Positions 14,386-21,721 of a DNA stretch of 23,703 bases are shown piece after piece (within the stretch, counting starts at the first letter, position 1; every line of letters starts with the position of its first letter). A program made the translations under genes and the position numbers. The notes under the pieces were generated by a model, which worked only from the letters and a program-made list of their open reading frames with translations, searched no databases and was not told the DNA's origin. Origin of the DNA: a virus; the IMG/VR virus record IMGVR_UViG_3300025426_000121, positions 1 through 23,703 of that record; one strand, given 5' to 3'.

Positions 14386-16269
14386 CTATTTATTAGACGC
14401 TTTTAATTCGTTAACTTGATCGCTCAGAGTTTTAACTGCCTCGATTAGTAAAGGAACTAATAATTCATATCTTACTGCTAAGTAAGGATCTTCTTTGTTT
14501 TCAGGTACACCAGGCGGAGTAAACTGATATGTTGCTTGTGGTAGTACTTTTAGTACATCGCCGGCTAATACACCAACCAATTTATCATTTTTACCTTTAT
14601 AGTTATAATAATAACCTGCAAGTTCTAATACTTTATCTAATGCATTGTCAATAGGTACAAGATTTTCTTTTAATCTAATATCAGATGAATTATAAAAAGC
14701 AGTAATGTCACCTACAGCAGTAATACTACTACCGGCAGTAACAGCTCCACCTATACCAATAGCACCGCTTACTGTTAAAGTAGACAATGTACCAACTGAA
14801 GTAATGTTAGCTTGCACATTACCGCTTACAGTAACTGCTAATGTTGAACTTGATGCGCTATCAGCACTTGATGCATGTGTAGCACTTGCAACTGGTCCCG
14901 ATACGGCAGATCCAGAAATACTAGATACTGTGGCTGGTGGTAAGTTTGTTAAATGACTTCCATCACCTACAAAATAACCACTGGTTGTAATATTGCCACT
15001 GACATTTAATGAAGTTAGTGTACCAACTGATGTAATAGCAGGTTGCCCAGGAGTATAAACTGTGCCTGCAATCAATGCATTAGCAACTTGCCCAGTAACA
15101 TTAGCACCTGCTATTGAAAGAACTGAGTTTGCTACATTTGCATTTGCTACAAAGCCGGTAACATTAGCACCAGCGATGTAACTTAAGTGACTACCATTGC
15201 CTATGATATAATTACCAGTAACATTTCCTGTAGTATTCAATGCAGTTAATGTACCAAGACTAGTGACATTGGGTTGAGCGGCAGTAGTTAATACGCCTGT
15301 TAAATTGCCCGTTGAGATGCCATTAGTAACTGATAATACTTTAGATGCCGAATCAAATGTAAGTGACGAATCACCACCAAACACACCTAGCTTGTTAAAT
15401 TGAATTTGTGAGTTTAAACCACCGGGTGTTCCACCAGAACTAGTACTAGGCGGTTGTATCCAAGCAAGGTTACCATAACCATCAGTAGATAAAACATAAT
15501 TTTGTAATCCGCCGCTAATGTGTAAATTACTAACAGACCCTAAATTAACATTGGCAGTATTAACAAAATTAATACTACCTGCAGAATTACTAACTGTTAA
15601 CCCAACTAGTGACCCCACACTAGTAATATTTGGCTGTGCACTAGAGTACACAGTAGCAGCCAATGCTGAATTACCGACTTGCCCCACAACATTACTTGCT
15701 GGTATTGCAAATAAATTTGCACCTGAACCACTGAAGTAATTAGCAGTTACTAAATTACCTAAATTAGCATTTGCACCAGTAATGTTACCAGTGCTTGTTA
15801 ATTCAGCAGTAGATATATTACCACCTACATATAAGTTTTGTGTTGTATAATCATATGTGAATCCTGGTGATCCACCAAAATATCCTGCGTTTGCAAATTG
15901 AACTTGAGTATTGCTACCAGCAACTGATCCGCCACCTCCACCACCACCGGTCTGTGCAGTCCAACTTAAATTACCAGCACCATCAGTTTGTAGGACATAT
16001 CCATTATATCCACCTTCAATTTTTATATTACCAATAGAAGTGTCAAAAACACCTGTTAATTGACTAGCATTAATTTTACAGTTAGCACTATTTGTGTATA
16101 TTTGAGTAACAGAAGGAGAAATCCCTTGTGGAGGATCTATTAATGGATCATTACCAATGTATGCTAATTTAGTATCAGTAGCAAAACCGATTTCCCCAAT
16201 GTCAAGTTGTGGTAAATCAATGTTTGCACCTGTTCTGTGCTGAATTTTTGAAATCTGGACTATCGCCAT
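14386..16269 (-). CDS. tail fibre/appendage protein with S74 chaperone domain
   Basis: Residues 529-627 form an intramolecular chaperone of the peptidase S74 type, which assists trimer folding and cuts itself off. It begins SDIRLKEN with the Ser529-Lys534 pair of the catalytic dyad, and ends YLAVRYELLVPLLIEAVKTL. The usual IAQEVE is replaced by LAGDVLKVLP. The first 50 residues resemble virion-binding ends of other phage receptor-type proteins (DIGEIGFATDTKLAYIGN). The middle has a duplicated unit (86-165 and 253-325: YVLxTDGxGNLxW, then QxQF, FGG) and four copies of QxxITSVGTLxxLxVSG (near 211, 331, 408 and 486). A glycine run lies at 108-114. Late promoter at 16294-16301; ribosome binding site AAAGG. 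It is the best candidate here for host contact. Confidence 0.88.
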   Translation of the reverse strand: MAIVQISKIQHRTGANIDLPQLDIGEIGFATDTKLAYIGNDPLIDPPQGISPSVTQIYTNSANCKINASQLTGVFDTSIGNIKIEGGYNGYVLQTDGAGNLSWTAQTGGGGGGGSVAGSNTQVQFANAGYFGGSPGFTYDYTTQNLYVGGNISTAELTSTGNITGANANLGNLVTANYFSGSGANLFAIPASNVVGQVGNSALAATVYSSAQPNITSVGSLVGLTVSNSAGSINFVNTANVNLGSVSNLHISGGLQNYVLSTDGYGNLAWIQPPSTSSGGTPGGLNSQIQFNKLGVFGGDSSLTFDSASKVLSVTNGISTGNLTGVLTTAAQPNVTSLGTLTALNTTGNVTGNYIIGNGSHLSYIAGANVTGFVANANVANSVLSIAGANVTGQVANALIAGTVYTPGQPAITSVGTLTSLNVSGNITTSGYFVGDGSHLTNLPPATVSSISGSAVSGPVASATHASSADSASSSTLAVTVSGNVQANITSVGTLSTLTVSGAIGIGGAVTAGSSITAVGDITAFYNSSDIRLKENLVPIDNALDKVLELAGYYYNYKGKNDKLVGVLAGDVLKVLPQATYQFTPPGVPENKEDPYLAVRYELLVPLLIEAVKTLSDQVNELKASNK

Positions 16270-16301
16270 AGTATAACCTTTAGTAGATTATACTATTTAT
16301 C
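16270..16301 (-). promoter_or_regulatory. late promoter of the S74 fibre gene with overlapping dyad
   Basis: The late box GATAAATA is at 16301-16294. A seven-pair dyad starts at its last base: AGTATAA (16294-16288) and TTATACT (16276-16270), with the ribosome binding site AAAGG in the loop and the 3' arm touching ATG. A late transcript starting near 16288 would lack the 5' arm. Confidence 0.6.
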
Positions 16302-16306
16302 ACGTT

Positions 16307-16993
16307 CTAAAGGAACTTTGAGTAGTACTGTTCTAGTCTAGTAAACCACATATTAGAGTACTTTTCAAATTCATTACCCTCTATAATAAATTCTTGATAT
16401 AATCCTGTGGGATCACACATAAAAATAACGCCTTTGCGTATTTTTGTGCCATGTACTTCATTATGTGCATTAGCATAAGCCGCTAATTGAACAAAGTAAT
16501 CATCAATCCATTCACGCTTTTTAGGTTTATTTGTTTGTTTGTGATCCATAATAGCATCACTACCATCATGCACACCACATAAGTCTGTAGTGCCTGCATA
16601 TATTTTAGGAAAGTATAATGCAACCTCAGTACCCCAAAACTCAGTACATTTGTTCATACCTTGTTTTATAATACTTTGTGCCATCATATGACTTTGAATA
16701 CTGTATGGATTGCTACCTGGGTCTCCTGTGTATCCTGTCTTTACATAATTCTCAAGCCATTTATGCATTCGTGTTCCACGACCTGCTGCTTCAGTTGTAA
16801 TTGCTTGTGCTTGAACTGTACCAACTCTTTTACGCCAGTTAGCAAGTGCTTGTTTGCTTTCTTCTGATTTAGTTGCGTCTAATACTGTAGTAACGCTTGG
16901 GAGCTTTTCACCGTCGGGAGTAAGATATCTACGCTTACCATCGACTTCTACCCGTTGCATGGGTTGATAATTATATTTGTTTGGATTGTACAT
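16307..16993 (-). CDS. RecB/Cas4-like PD-(D/E)XK nuclease
   Basis: Predicted single-domain exonuclease of the RecB/Cas4 type, as found in T4-like aquatic phages. Numbering from the ATG at 16993, visible motifs are the GRGTRMH helix (H77), GTTD (D137), the DHK catalytic pair (D150, K152) and QLAAYA (Q169 to Y173), in the normal order. Four cysteines for an iron-sulphur cluster as in Cas4 are not seen. The reading frame opens with TTG at 16996, but ATG at 16993 is preferred because a TATAAT box ends six bases before it. No ribosome binding site exists. The likely role is DNA end processing in recombination or breakdown of host DNA. It differs from its neighbours in having a sigma70-like rather than a late promoter. 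Confidence 0.85.
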   Translation of the reverse strand: MYNPNKYNYQPMQRVEVDGKRRYLTPDGEKLPSVTTVLDATKSEESKQALANWRKRVGTVQAQAITTEAAGRGTRMHKWLENYVKTGYTGDPGSNPYSIQSHMMAQSIIKQGMNKCTEFWGTEVALYFPKIYAGTTDLCGVHDGSDAIMDHKQTNKPKKREWIDDYFVQLAAYANAHNEVHGTKIRKGVIFMCDPTGLYQEFIIEGNEFEKYSNMWFTRLEQYYSKFL

Positions 16994-16999
16994 CAAAGT

Positions 17000-17028
17000 A
17001 TTATAATACTTTTTTATACTGTGTGCAA
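17000..17028 (-). promoter_or_regulatory. sigma70-type promoter for the RecB-like nuclease
   Basis: A perfect TATAAT (17005-17000) with a weak TTGCAC 17 bases upstream (17028-17023). The -10 box ends six bases before ATG at 16993, so transcription would start at the start codon. The -10 lies in the 12-base palindrome GTATTATAATAC (16998-17009). Confidence 0.55.
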
Positions 17029-17029
17029 G

Positions 17030-17353
17030 TTATTTGGATAGTTGTTTACTAGCCATTTTTTGTAGGGTTTGTTCGTTGTCGGTTGGTTCAGACTCACCAT
17101 TATCATCTACTTGACCCTTAAAGATAACATTACCTTGCTCAATGCTATCAATGATATTGACTAAAGGTTCTTTTTTAATGACATCATATATGTCACTTTT
17201 ATCAATTTGAACACCCTCGTTACGTAGAATATCTAAGAACTCATCTAGTGGTAATGTCTTACCACTATCCTTAAAATCATCTTCAAGTTCACTGGCAACC
17301 GCAGTCAACTTAACACGTAGAGGGTTATCTTCAACAAACTCAAAGAGTCTCAT
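17030..17353 (-). CDS. conserved-type acidic protein of unknown function, 107 residues
   Basis: Starts MRLFEFVEDN, a short end resembling T4 capsid-targeting sequences (an L-x-E within six residues). Residues 20-75 look helical, with DEFLDILRNEGVQIDKSD recalling a small four-helix or EF-hand-like packing, followed by VNIID and VIFKGQ. The last 25 residues are polar and probably disordered. It lies three bases after the 237-residue gene in the same late unit. No ribosome binding site is evident, so coupling is likely. Function unknown; a head-related role is inference from the operon and N-terminus. Confidence 0.78.
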   Translation of the reverse strand: MRLFEFVEDNPLRVKLTAVASELEDDFKDSGKTLPLDEFLDILRNEGVQIDKSDIYDVIKKEPLVNIIDSIEQGNVIFKGQVDDNGESEPTDNEQTLQKMASKQLSK

Positions 17354-17356
17354 ATA

Positions 17357-18070
17357 TTAACGAGTTGAACGACCTACGTTTGGCACTGGCTCTTCTTCTG
17401 GCTCTTCTGGTAGTTCAGGACCTTCATCACCTAGATCAGGAGTTTCTTCATCACCTAAACCTAAGTCATCAGCACCCATTTCAGGCTCTTCTGCACCGCC
17501 CATCATTCCACCTTCAAAACCACCGCCTTGACCAGTGATTACACCTAATGCACTTTGTAATCCTGATTTAGATGATGTCAATGCTGCTTGCAATTGTGTT
17601 AATGCTTCGCTTACTTGACTATTAAATTGTTCACCTTCGTTAGTACCAATTTCAGCATTAACTCCGTCAACAACTGCTGGTAATTCTTTAACCAACATGT
17701 CAGAAACGTTCTCAATCATTTTTTGCATTTCGTCAATCATCTCATTAGCTGCTAAAACAACTTGAGATTTTTCAACTTCTTCATTCTCTACAACAATACG
17801 TTGATTGTACATAGGTTGAGTTTTCAAATCACCGTAATGATGATTCAATGCTTGTTCCATGAACATTAACTTCATATATGAAGGATTTTGTTCGCTAGTA
17901 AATGCATTGTCTGATGCTTTCATTTCAGCCATCAATCCTTTAACTTTACGCAACATTTTAGATGTCTCATATAGACTCAAATTATCAAGATTGATATTTG
18001 TGTTAAAGTTTTCCTTTAGAGCTTTTTTAGCGACTAAAGATGGTTTCATGTTAAATTCTGTTAGTTTCAT
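17357..18070 (-). CDS. acidic-tailed protein, possible capsid core/scaffold component
   Basis: A 237-residue protein starting MKLTEFNMKP. Residues 25-180 are helical and include YMKLMFMEQAL (residues 65-75), a conserved-looking centre, and a long amphipathic stretch. Residues 180-237 are Gly-rich and then very acidic (runs of E, D, P such as PELPEEPEEEPVP). A helical body with an acidic disordered end recalls T4 prohead core proteins (gp22, gp67, gp68), but no direct similarity can be shown by eye. Late promoter at 18098-18105. It is followed by the 107-residue gene with the same style of N-terminus. Function remains unproven. Confidence 0.75.
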   Translation of the reverse strand: MKLTEFNMKPSLVAKKALKENFNTNINLDNLSLYETSKMLRKVKGLMAEMKASDNAFTSEQNPSYMKLMFMEQALNHHYGDLKTQPMYNQRIVVENEEVEKSQVVLAANEMIDEMQKMIENVSDMLVKELPAVVDGVNAEIGTNEGEQFNSQVSEALTQLQAALTSSKSGLQSALGVITGQGGGFEGGMMGGAEEPEMGADDLGLGDEETPDLGDEGPELPEEPEEEPVPNVGRSTR

Positions 18071-18083
18071 ATGGTTTTTCCCA

Positions 18084-18105
18084 AAATACTTATAAAGTAT
18101 TTATC
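18084..18105 (-). promoter_or_regulatory. late promoter with overlapping dyad before the 237-residue gene
   Basis: The late box GATAAATA is at 18105-18098. An eight-pair perfect dyad overlaps it: AAATACTT (18102-18095), AAGTATTT (18091-18084), loop three. The GGGA that may serve as ribosome binding site follows directly after the 3' arm. Confidence 0.65.
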
Positions 18106-18115
18106 ATTATATAAA

Positions 18116-18604
18116 TTATTTTGCACTTAAGTTGTTGAACTGCTTGTGCTGCCATCTACTGGTCATGTTAGCATAATGGTCTAACTCAACCATAATCCTA
18201 GCTTTTCTTACTCTTTCTTCTTGTAATTTTGTGTCAGCTAAAGTAAGAACTTCAAAATTTTTAGCATTTTTATAGTTTTTTTCGTGTAGTTTGATATGCT
18301 CTAATGTACTTGCTAGTAATAAATCTAGTTCCAAAAGACGTATAGATTCTGTAATTTGATTGCATCTATCTAGGGTAGTCCAAATTACTGCGTTTTTTAA
18401 TGAGTTAAATTTTTTAGAAGTATGTGTATAATGCTTACTGGCTATATAGTAACCATCTGAACTGATTATACTGTATTTTCCATATAGTTCATATTCACCT
18501 GTAGGATATTGTACAATAATATCATTAAATATTTTGCTGATTTCTTCTTTATCTAGTAACCGTTTAAAAATCTTAAACATTTCTTTTTCATTCATCTTCT
18601 TCAT
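18116..18604 (-). CDS. conserved-type protein of unknown function, 162 residues
   Basis: Basic, probably mostly helical. A short strand part near residues 38-60 (YELYGKYSIISSDGYYIASKH) is followed by KNAVIWTTLDRC (residues 70-81) and a long helical region (86-162), suggesting a coiled-coil oligomer. No catalytic motif is seen. The start at 18604 is preferred over the ATG at 18595 because GAGGT lies nine bases upstream. It overlaps the end of the 150-residue gene by 17 bases and probably shares its late transcript. Confidence 0.78.
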   Translation of the reverse strand: MKKMNEKEMFKIFKRLLDKEEISKIFNDIIVQYPTGEYELYGKYSIISSDGYYIASKHYTHTSKKFNSLKNAVIWTTLDRCNQITESIRLLELDLLLASTLEHIKLHEKNYKNAKNFEVLTLADTKLQEERVRKARIMVELDHYANMTSRWQHKQFNNLSAK

Positions 18605-19040
18605 TGGTTATTACCTCAAAATATATATTTCTCAATTCAGGGGTTGTATCTAAAAAATTCGGAAGTTTAAACCATTCTGTATCAACTTTAATCATAGGAA
18701 CTGTATCACAATCATTGTACAAATATCCCAAAGGGTTGACCCCATCATCAAATACACTCTTATGTATAATATCAAATTCAAAAGACCAATGATTAGATAT
18801 TTCTTCTTCTATAAACATGAATCCAAACTCATTAATTGAACCTTCGTGTTGTGCAGGAGTTGATATATTTTCAGGCTGACTACGCAAAGATATGATTTGG
18901 ACTATTGTATCTAAATTACATTGTGTATTTCTTTTACGTTCCCATTCGGCTAATTTATCTGGACTACCATTAATAGGAGATTTACGATTAACAATCCCTG
19001 TCTTGGTAATATCAAATAATGTATAGCAACGAATTCTCAT
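18588..19040 (-). CDS. conserved-type protein of unknown function, 150 residues
   Basis: Not recognised. It has a mixed alpha/beta look, starting MRIRCYTLFDITKTG, with a QIISLRSQPENI segment near 48-59 and several acidic aromatic stretches (FGFMFIEEE, NHWSFEFDI). No membrane part or signal peptide. Its ATG lies four bases after a perfect T4-type box TATAAATA, so a normal leader with a ribosome binding site is impossible from that promoter; either the message is leaderless or initiation occurs elsewhere. The stop overlaps the next gene by 17 bases. Confidence 0.78.
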   Translation of the reverse strand: MRIRCYTLFDITKTGIVNRKSPINGSPDKLAEWERKRNTQCNLDTIVQIISLRSQPENISTPAQHEGSINEFGFMFIEEEISNHWSFEFDIIHKSVFDDGVNPLGYLYNDCDTVPMIKVDTEWFKLPNFLDTTPELRNIYFEVITNEEDE

Positions 19041-19044
19041 ACAG

Positions 19045-19052
19045 TATTTATA
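19045..19052 (-). promoter_or_regulatory. late promoter box abutting the 150-residue gene
   Basis: TATAAATA, identical to the T4 consensus, followed by CTGT and then ATG. It lies directly past the T-tract of the terminator at 19057-19087. Confidence 0.7.
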
Positions 19053-19056
19053 AAGG

Positions 19057-19087
19057 AAAAAAAACCCGAGAAATTCTCGGGTTTTTT
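19057..19087. terminator. strong bidirectional terminator
   Basis: A six-pair GC-rich stem CCCGAG (19065-19070) and CTCGGG (19076-19081), extended by A-T pairs, with A-run and T-run on the two sides. It ends the 117-residue gene on the minus strand and insulates it from the promoter at 19045. Confidence 0.93.
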
Positions 19088-19105
19088 GATAAACTAATGT
19101 TTAAA

Positions 19106-19459
19106 TTAGTTTGTGAATGTTGCTGAGTAAGCTGTTGAGCCACCAGTAGCAGTATTCAATGTACCTGTTGTCCAAGCACCAACTGGATAAACTGCAACTG
19201 CTAGTGTATCTGTTGTTGTGTCTGTTACTTCGTACATGTAAACTGTAGCCAATTGTTGAATAGCATCAATAGTTGCTTTCAATACTGAACCGTCAGTAGC
19301 TAAGTTAGCCAATGTGATAGTGAAGAATTCTAATTTTGGACCTTGTGGTTGAACTGTAGCTGCTGAAGTTGATGCATTAACTGAACCAACTGCATATGAA
19401 CCTGCGTCCATGTTTGATACTGGTTGAAAGTCACCGTGTGATCTTGTAAAATATGTCAT
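19106..19459 (-). CDS. small abundant virion protein candidate, 117 residues
   Basis: A compact Ala/Thr/Gly-rich protein with no charged tail: MTYFTRSHGDF, VQPQGPKLEFFTITLANLA (residues 37-55), then IQQLATVYMYEV and VAVYPVGAW. Beta-rich composition without enzyme motifs fits a structural subunit. It stands alone between its own late promoter (19506-19513) and a strong terminator, with a ribosome binding site AAAGGA and a leader of about 50 bases. That is the layout of a gene made in large amounts late. A capsid decoration or tail accessory protein is plausible; the exact role is not recognised. Confidence 0.78.
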   Translation of the reverse strand: MTYFTRSHGDFQPVSNMDAGSYAVGSVNASTSAATVQPQGPKLEFFTITLANLATDGSVLKATIDAIQQLATVYMYEVTDTTTDTLAVAVYPVGAWTTGTLNTATGGSTAYSATFTN

Positions 19460-19505
19460 GATATGTTTCCTTTAAAAATTTGAGTTCATATAGACCTCAT
19501 ACATA

Positions 19506-19513
19506 TATTTATG
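19506..19513 (-). promoter_or_regulatory. late promoter box for the 117-residue gene
   Basis: CATAAATA followed by TATGT on the minus strand, differing from the local consensus only in the first base. Confidence 0.6.
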
Positions 19514-19540
19514 CCTGGCACAAAAAAATGTCGGTTTTGG

Positions 19541-20725
19541 TCAACGTCCCAAGAGATTTTGACGGCTGAAGCCCATTCTATCTACGAATTTGAACCCATT
19601 GGCTACATAACCCTCTTGAGTTTGAGTACCGTCTTCTAAATATCCTTTAACTGGGCTATTTTTACTTGCTTTGTCAAGTTGTTTGACAATGGGGGATTTC
19701 ATGTTATAGATAGCGCTCCAAATCATAAATGCGCCTATTAATCCCTGCTTATTGACTTCAAAATGTCCTGGAACTTTCTTATTTGTAGCAGGATCTTTGT
19801 ACCCGAACATCTTATTTCTTACTGTATCAGTAATTTGTTTACTAGATGCAAATGCCATAAAATCTTTCAATAGATTTTGAAAATTACCTTCACGTACTTT
19901 TTTATTGATAAACGATGTAAACAAATTACTATTAAGGTAGCTTTTACATCCTGCAGGGGCTACCAATAATTGATCAACTGCAGGACCATACTGGTCTATT
20001 AGTTGCAACGCTTTAGTTCTTTGTTGCTCACTATATTTTAATTTAGGTGCTACTGGCATCTTACTAGGGACAATTGCAACATTACTATTGTTTTTCAATT
20101 GTCCTATGCTACCATTTAAACTAGTAGCCTCATCTGTTGATAATGCAGTAGGTCTAATGTATTGATGTACTGCTATTCCGGCAATTTTATCCTTGAGTAA
20201 CATACCTATTTCGCTTTTAGTATCTACTGTATATGTAATTCCATTTGGATTTGCACGGAATTTAAATAAACCATTTTCGTCTTGTAAGGGTTGGCTGAAT
20301 AATAAATCACCCCAATAATATCCTGAGCCCTGATCTTCACTACTTAAACTTTTCCATATATGCTTTAATATTTCATGTAACCCAGAACGATCTACCCCAC
20401 GCTCTAAATCATACTTTTGAAACAGTTCAGGACTATATGCCATTCTTCCGGCACCGTCTTTTTTATTGAACATATGTTTATCCATAACTGCAAATTTACC
20501 ATTTGGTCCACGACCAAATATTAATGCTGGATACCCGTCCCATTTAATTGTAACTACGTCAGGATTTTGTACTGTTGTTACCATAGCATTAACTGCTGCT
20601 TTGGCGTACTTACTTCCACCTATGAATATAGAATCCTCAGGATGGTCTAAATGACCTTTATCTTCTTTGATAACAGTTTCATTTAGACTTTCAAGTTTAA
20701 CGACTAAATCTCTAATTGAGTTCAT
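19541..20725 (-). CDS. ligase-like nucleotidyltransferase candidate
   Basis: A 394-residue protein resembling phage proteins with a KWDG motif (I believe grouped as DUF6267). Residues 58-71 read VTIKWDGYPALIFG, matching motif I (KxDG) of DNA/RNA ligases and capping enzymes, where K61 would carry the nucleotide. WGDLLF (138-143) stands where motif III (DGEl) is expected. EGYV (371-374) and KFVDR (379-383) near the C-terminus look like motifs IV and V, but about 230 residues later, an unusual gap. The N-terminal 30 residues are polar, with LNE at 14-16. The start ATG overlaps the stop of the preceding gene (TAATG). It is in a late operon behind 21741-21748, unlike replication ligases. Nick or RNA joining, or adenylation of an unknown target, is inferred only. 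Confidence 0.75.
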   Translation of the reverse strand: MNSIRDLVVKLESLNETVIKEDKGHLDHPEDSIFIGGSKYAKAAVNAMVTTVQNPDVVTIKWDGYPALIFGRGPNGKFAVMDKHMFNKKDGAGRMAYSPELFQKYDLERGVDRSGLHEILKHIWKSLSSEDQGSGYYWGDLLFSQPLQDENGLFKFRANPNGITYTVDTKSEIGMLLKDKIAGIAVHQYIRPTALSTDEATSLNGSIGQLKNNSNVAIVPSKMPVAPKLKYSEQQRTKALQLIDQYGPAVDQLLVAPAGCKSYLNSNLFTSFINKKVREGNFQNLLKDFMAFASSKQITDTVRNKMFGYKDPATNKKVPGHFEVNKQGLIGAFMIWSAIYNMKSPIVKQLDKASKNSPVKGYLEDGTQTQEGYVANGFKFVDRMGFSRQNLLGR

Positions 20726-21486
20726 TATGTAGTTGGTAATTTTTTCAATTGTGAAACAATTGCACTGTACTTGGTTGGATTAGTTTTTCTCAAAACACCA
20801 AGTGATTGGAATACTGTAGCTTGAAGTGCTTTTGGATCATTACTATGTTGAAGAATAGTATTTGCCAATGGATTTTTATATTGGCCTCCTGCAGATGCAA
20901 CTCCAGAACCCGCTTGTGTGCCTGCGCCTGCTTGTGTATTTGTAGCAACATTAGCAGTAGCTACTTGGTACAACAAAGCACCTAATTGTTTAACCGCAGT
21001 GCCACCGAAGTTAGTAGTATCTACATTTTTTATTGCAGTTTGAACTTGTGCTTTGTATGGGCTATTTGCTATATCCCATCCCTGACTAGACGCCAATGAC
21101 ATTATAATGGCATTTGTGTTTGGTTTAACCCCAGATTGTCTAGATGCGGCTAATTCGGAACGCATTTTACCAATAAAATCTTTGACAAAATATTGTTGTG
21201 TTGCAAGATTTTTACCTACTCCTGCTTTACCTGTCAATGTGTAATGTGCTTTAGCGGCTGCGTCGCCTACCCGACCGGCTGCATTAGATGCAACATTGGC
21301 TGCCGAAGTTCCAAATTGTTTTGCTGTGGCTCCAAGTTTTTTTGTAGTAGTTCTAAGTTGACTTGCGGTAGGCACGAATCGTTTTGCATTATTTCCTGCT
21401 TTGGAGACTATACCTTTTACATTACTAGTGGTATTTTTAATATCGTCCCACACACCTTCAGTAAGCACAACTTCATTGATTTTCAT
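20725..21486 (-). CDS. Ala-rich basic protein with capsid-targeting-like N-terminus
   Basis: The frame is open from 21540, but the ATG at 21486 is chosen because AGGA lies eight bases upstream and the protein then begins MKINEVVLTEGVWDD, a clean N-terminus. The product is 253 residues: a helical, Lys/Ala-rich region (residues 15-85, many AAxxA steps), a middle FIGKMRSELAASRQ (105-118), a Gly/Ala/Gln-rich linker near 190-205, and a helical end. L-T-E at residues 8-10 fits the T4 prohead protease site (L/I-x-E). A basic Ala-rich body would suit a DNA-associated internal head protein. Function unknown. It overlaps the preceding gene by 14 bases and the next by one. Confidence 0.75.
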   Translation of the reverse strand: MKINEVVLTEGVWDDIKNTTSNVKGIVSKAGNNAKRFVPTASQLRTTTKKLGATAKQFGTSAANVASNAAGRVGDAAAKAHYTLTGKAGVGKNLATQQYFVKDFIGKMRSELAASRQSGVKPNTNAIIMSLASSQGWDIANSPYKAQVQTAIKNVDTTNFGGTAVKQLGALLYQVATANVATNTQAGAGTQAGSGVASAGGQYKNPLANTILQHSNDPKALQATVFQSLGVLRKTNPTKYSAIVSQLKKLPTT

Positions 21487-21721
21487 TTTTTTTCCTAATA
21501 CTTTTGGAAAATCTATCCTGATCTCTCGCTTTGATTGCACTTAACAATTTACGCTCTAATATTTGAGCTTTCTCAGTATCATAATGCTTGTTAATCATTT
21601 CTAAAAGATTAATTGCACTGGTAATTATGTTATGGGCACGGCTCTCAATGATATGTTTAGTATCACGATTATTTCCAATAGCCTCTAATTCCTCTAGTAA
21701 ACTGCGAGTTTTCTTTTGCAT
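21473..21721 (-). CDS. small conserved-type helical protein, 82 residues
   Basis: All-helical by composition: an N-terminal basic start (MQKKTRSLLEELEAI), then HIIESRAHNIITSAINLLEMI and a second helix ending in a lysine-rich tail. It resembles short proteins found beside helicase genes in aquatic T4-like phages; function unknown. It is the first gene of a late unit whose promoter box sits inside the end of the helicase gene. AGGAT lies 12 bases before ATG and the start codon is part of a dyad with the promoter. T4 gene 40 also lies beside 41, but no similarity is visible. Confidence 0.78.
   Translation of the reverse strand: MQKKTRSLLEELEAIGNNRDTKHIIESRAHNIITSAINLLEMINKHYDTEKAQILERKLLSAIKARDQDRFSKSIRKKNENQ

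Noticed and set aside
19515-19540. Possible terminator after the ligase-like gene (T-run near 19522-19528)
   Set aside because: The T-run is good, but the stem before it has only four pairs including a G-U, too weak to call.
20725-21486. Ala/Lys-rich protein as a histone-like or late-embryogenesis-type protein
   Set aside because: The composition is similar, but no conserved motif supports either family; left as unknown with a possible internal head role.
21487-21540. Upstream extension of the 253-residue protein to the ATG at 21540
   Set aside because: It would overlap the preceding gene by 68 bases without an RBS, whereas ATG 21486 has AGGA at good distance and a recognisable N-terminus.
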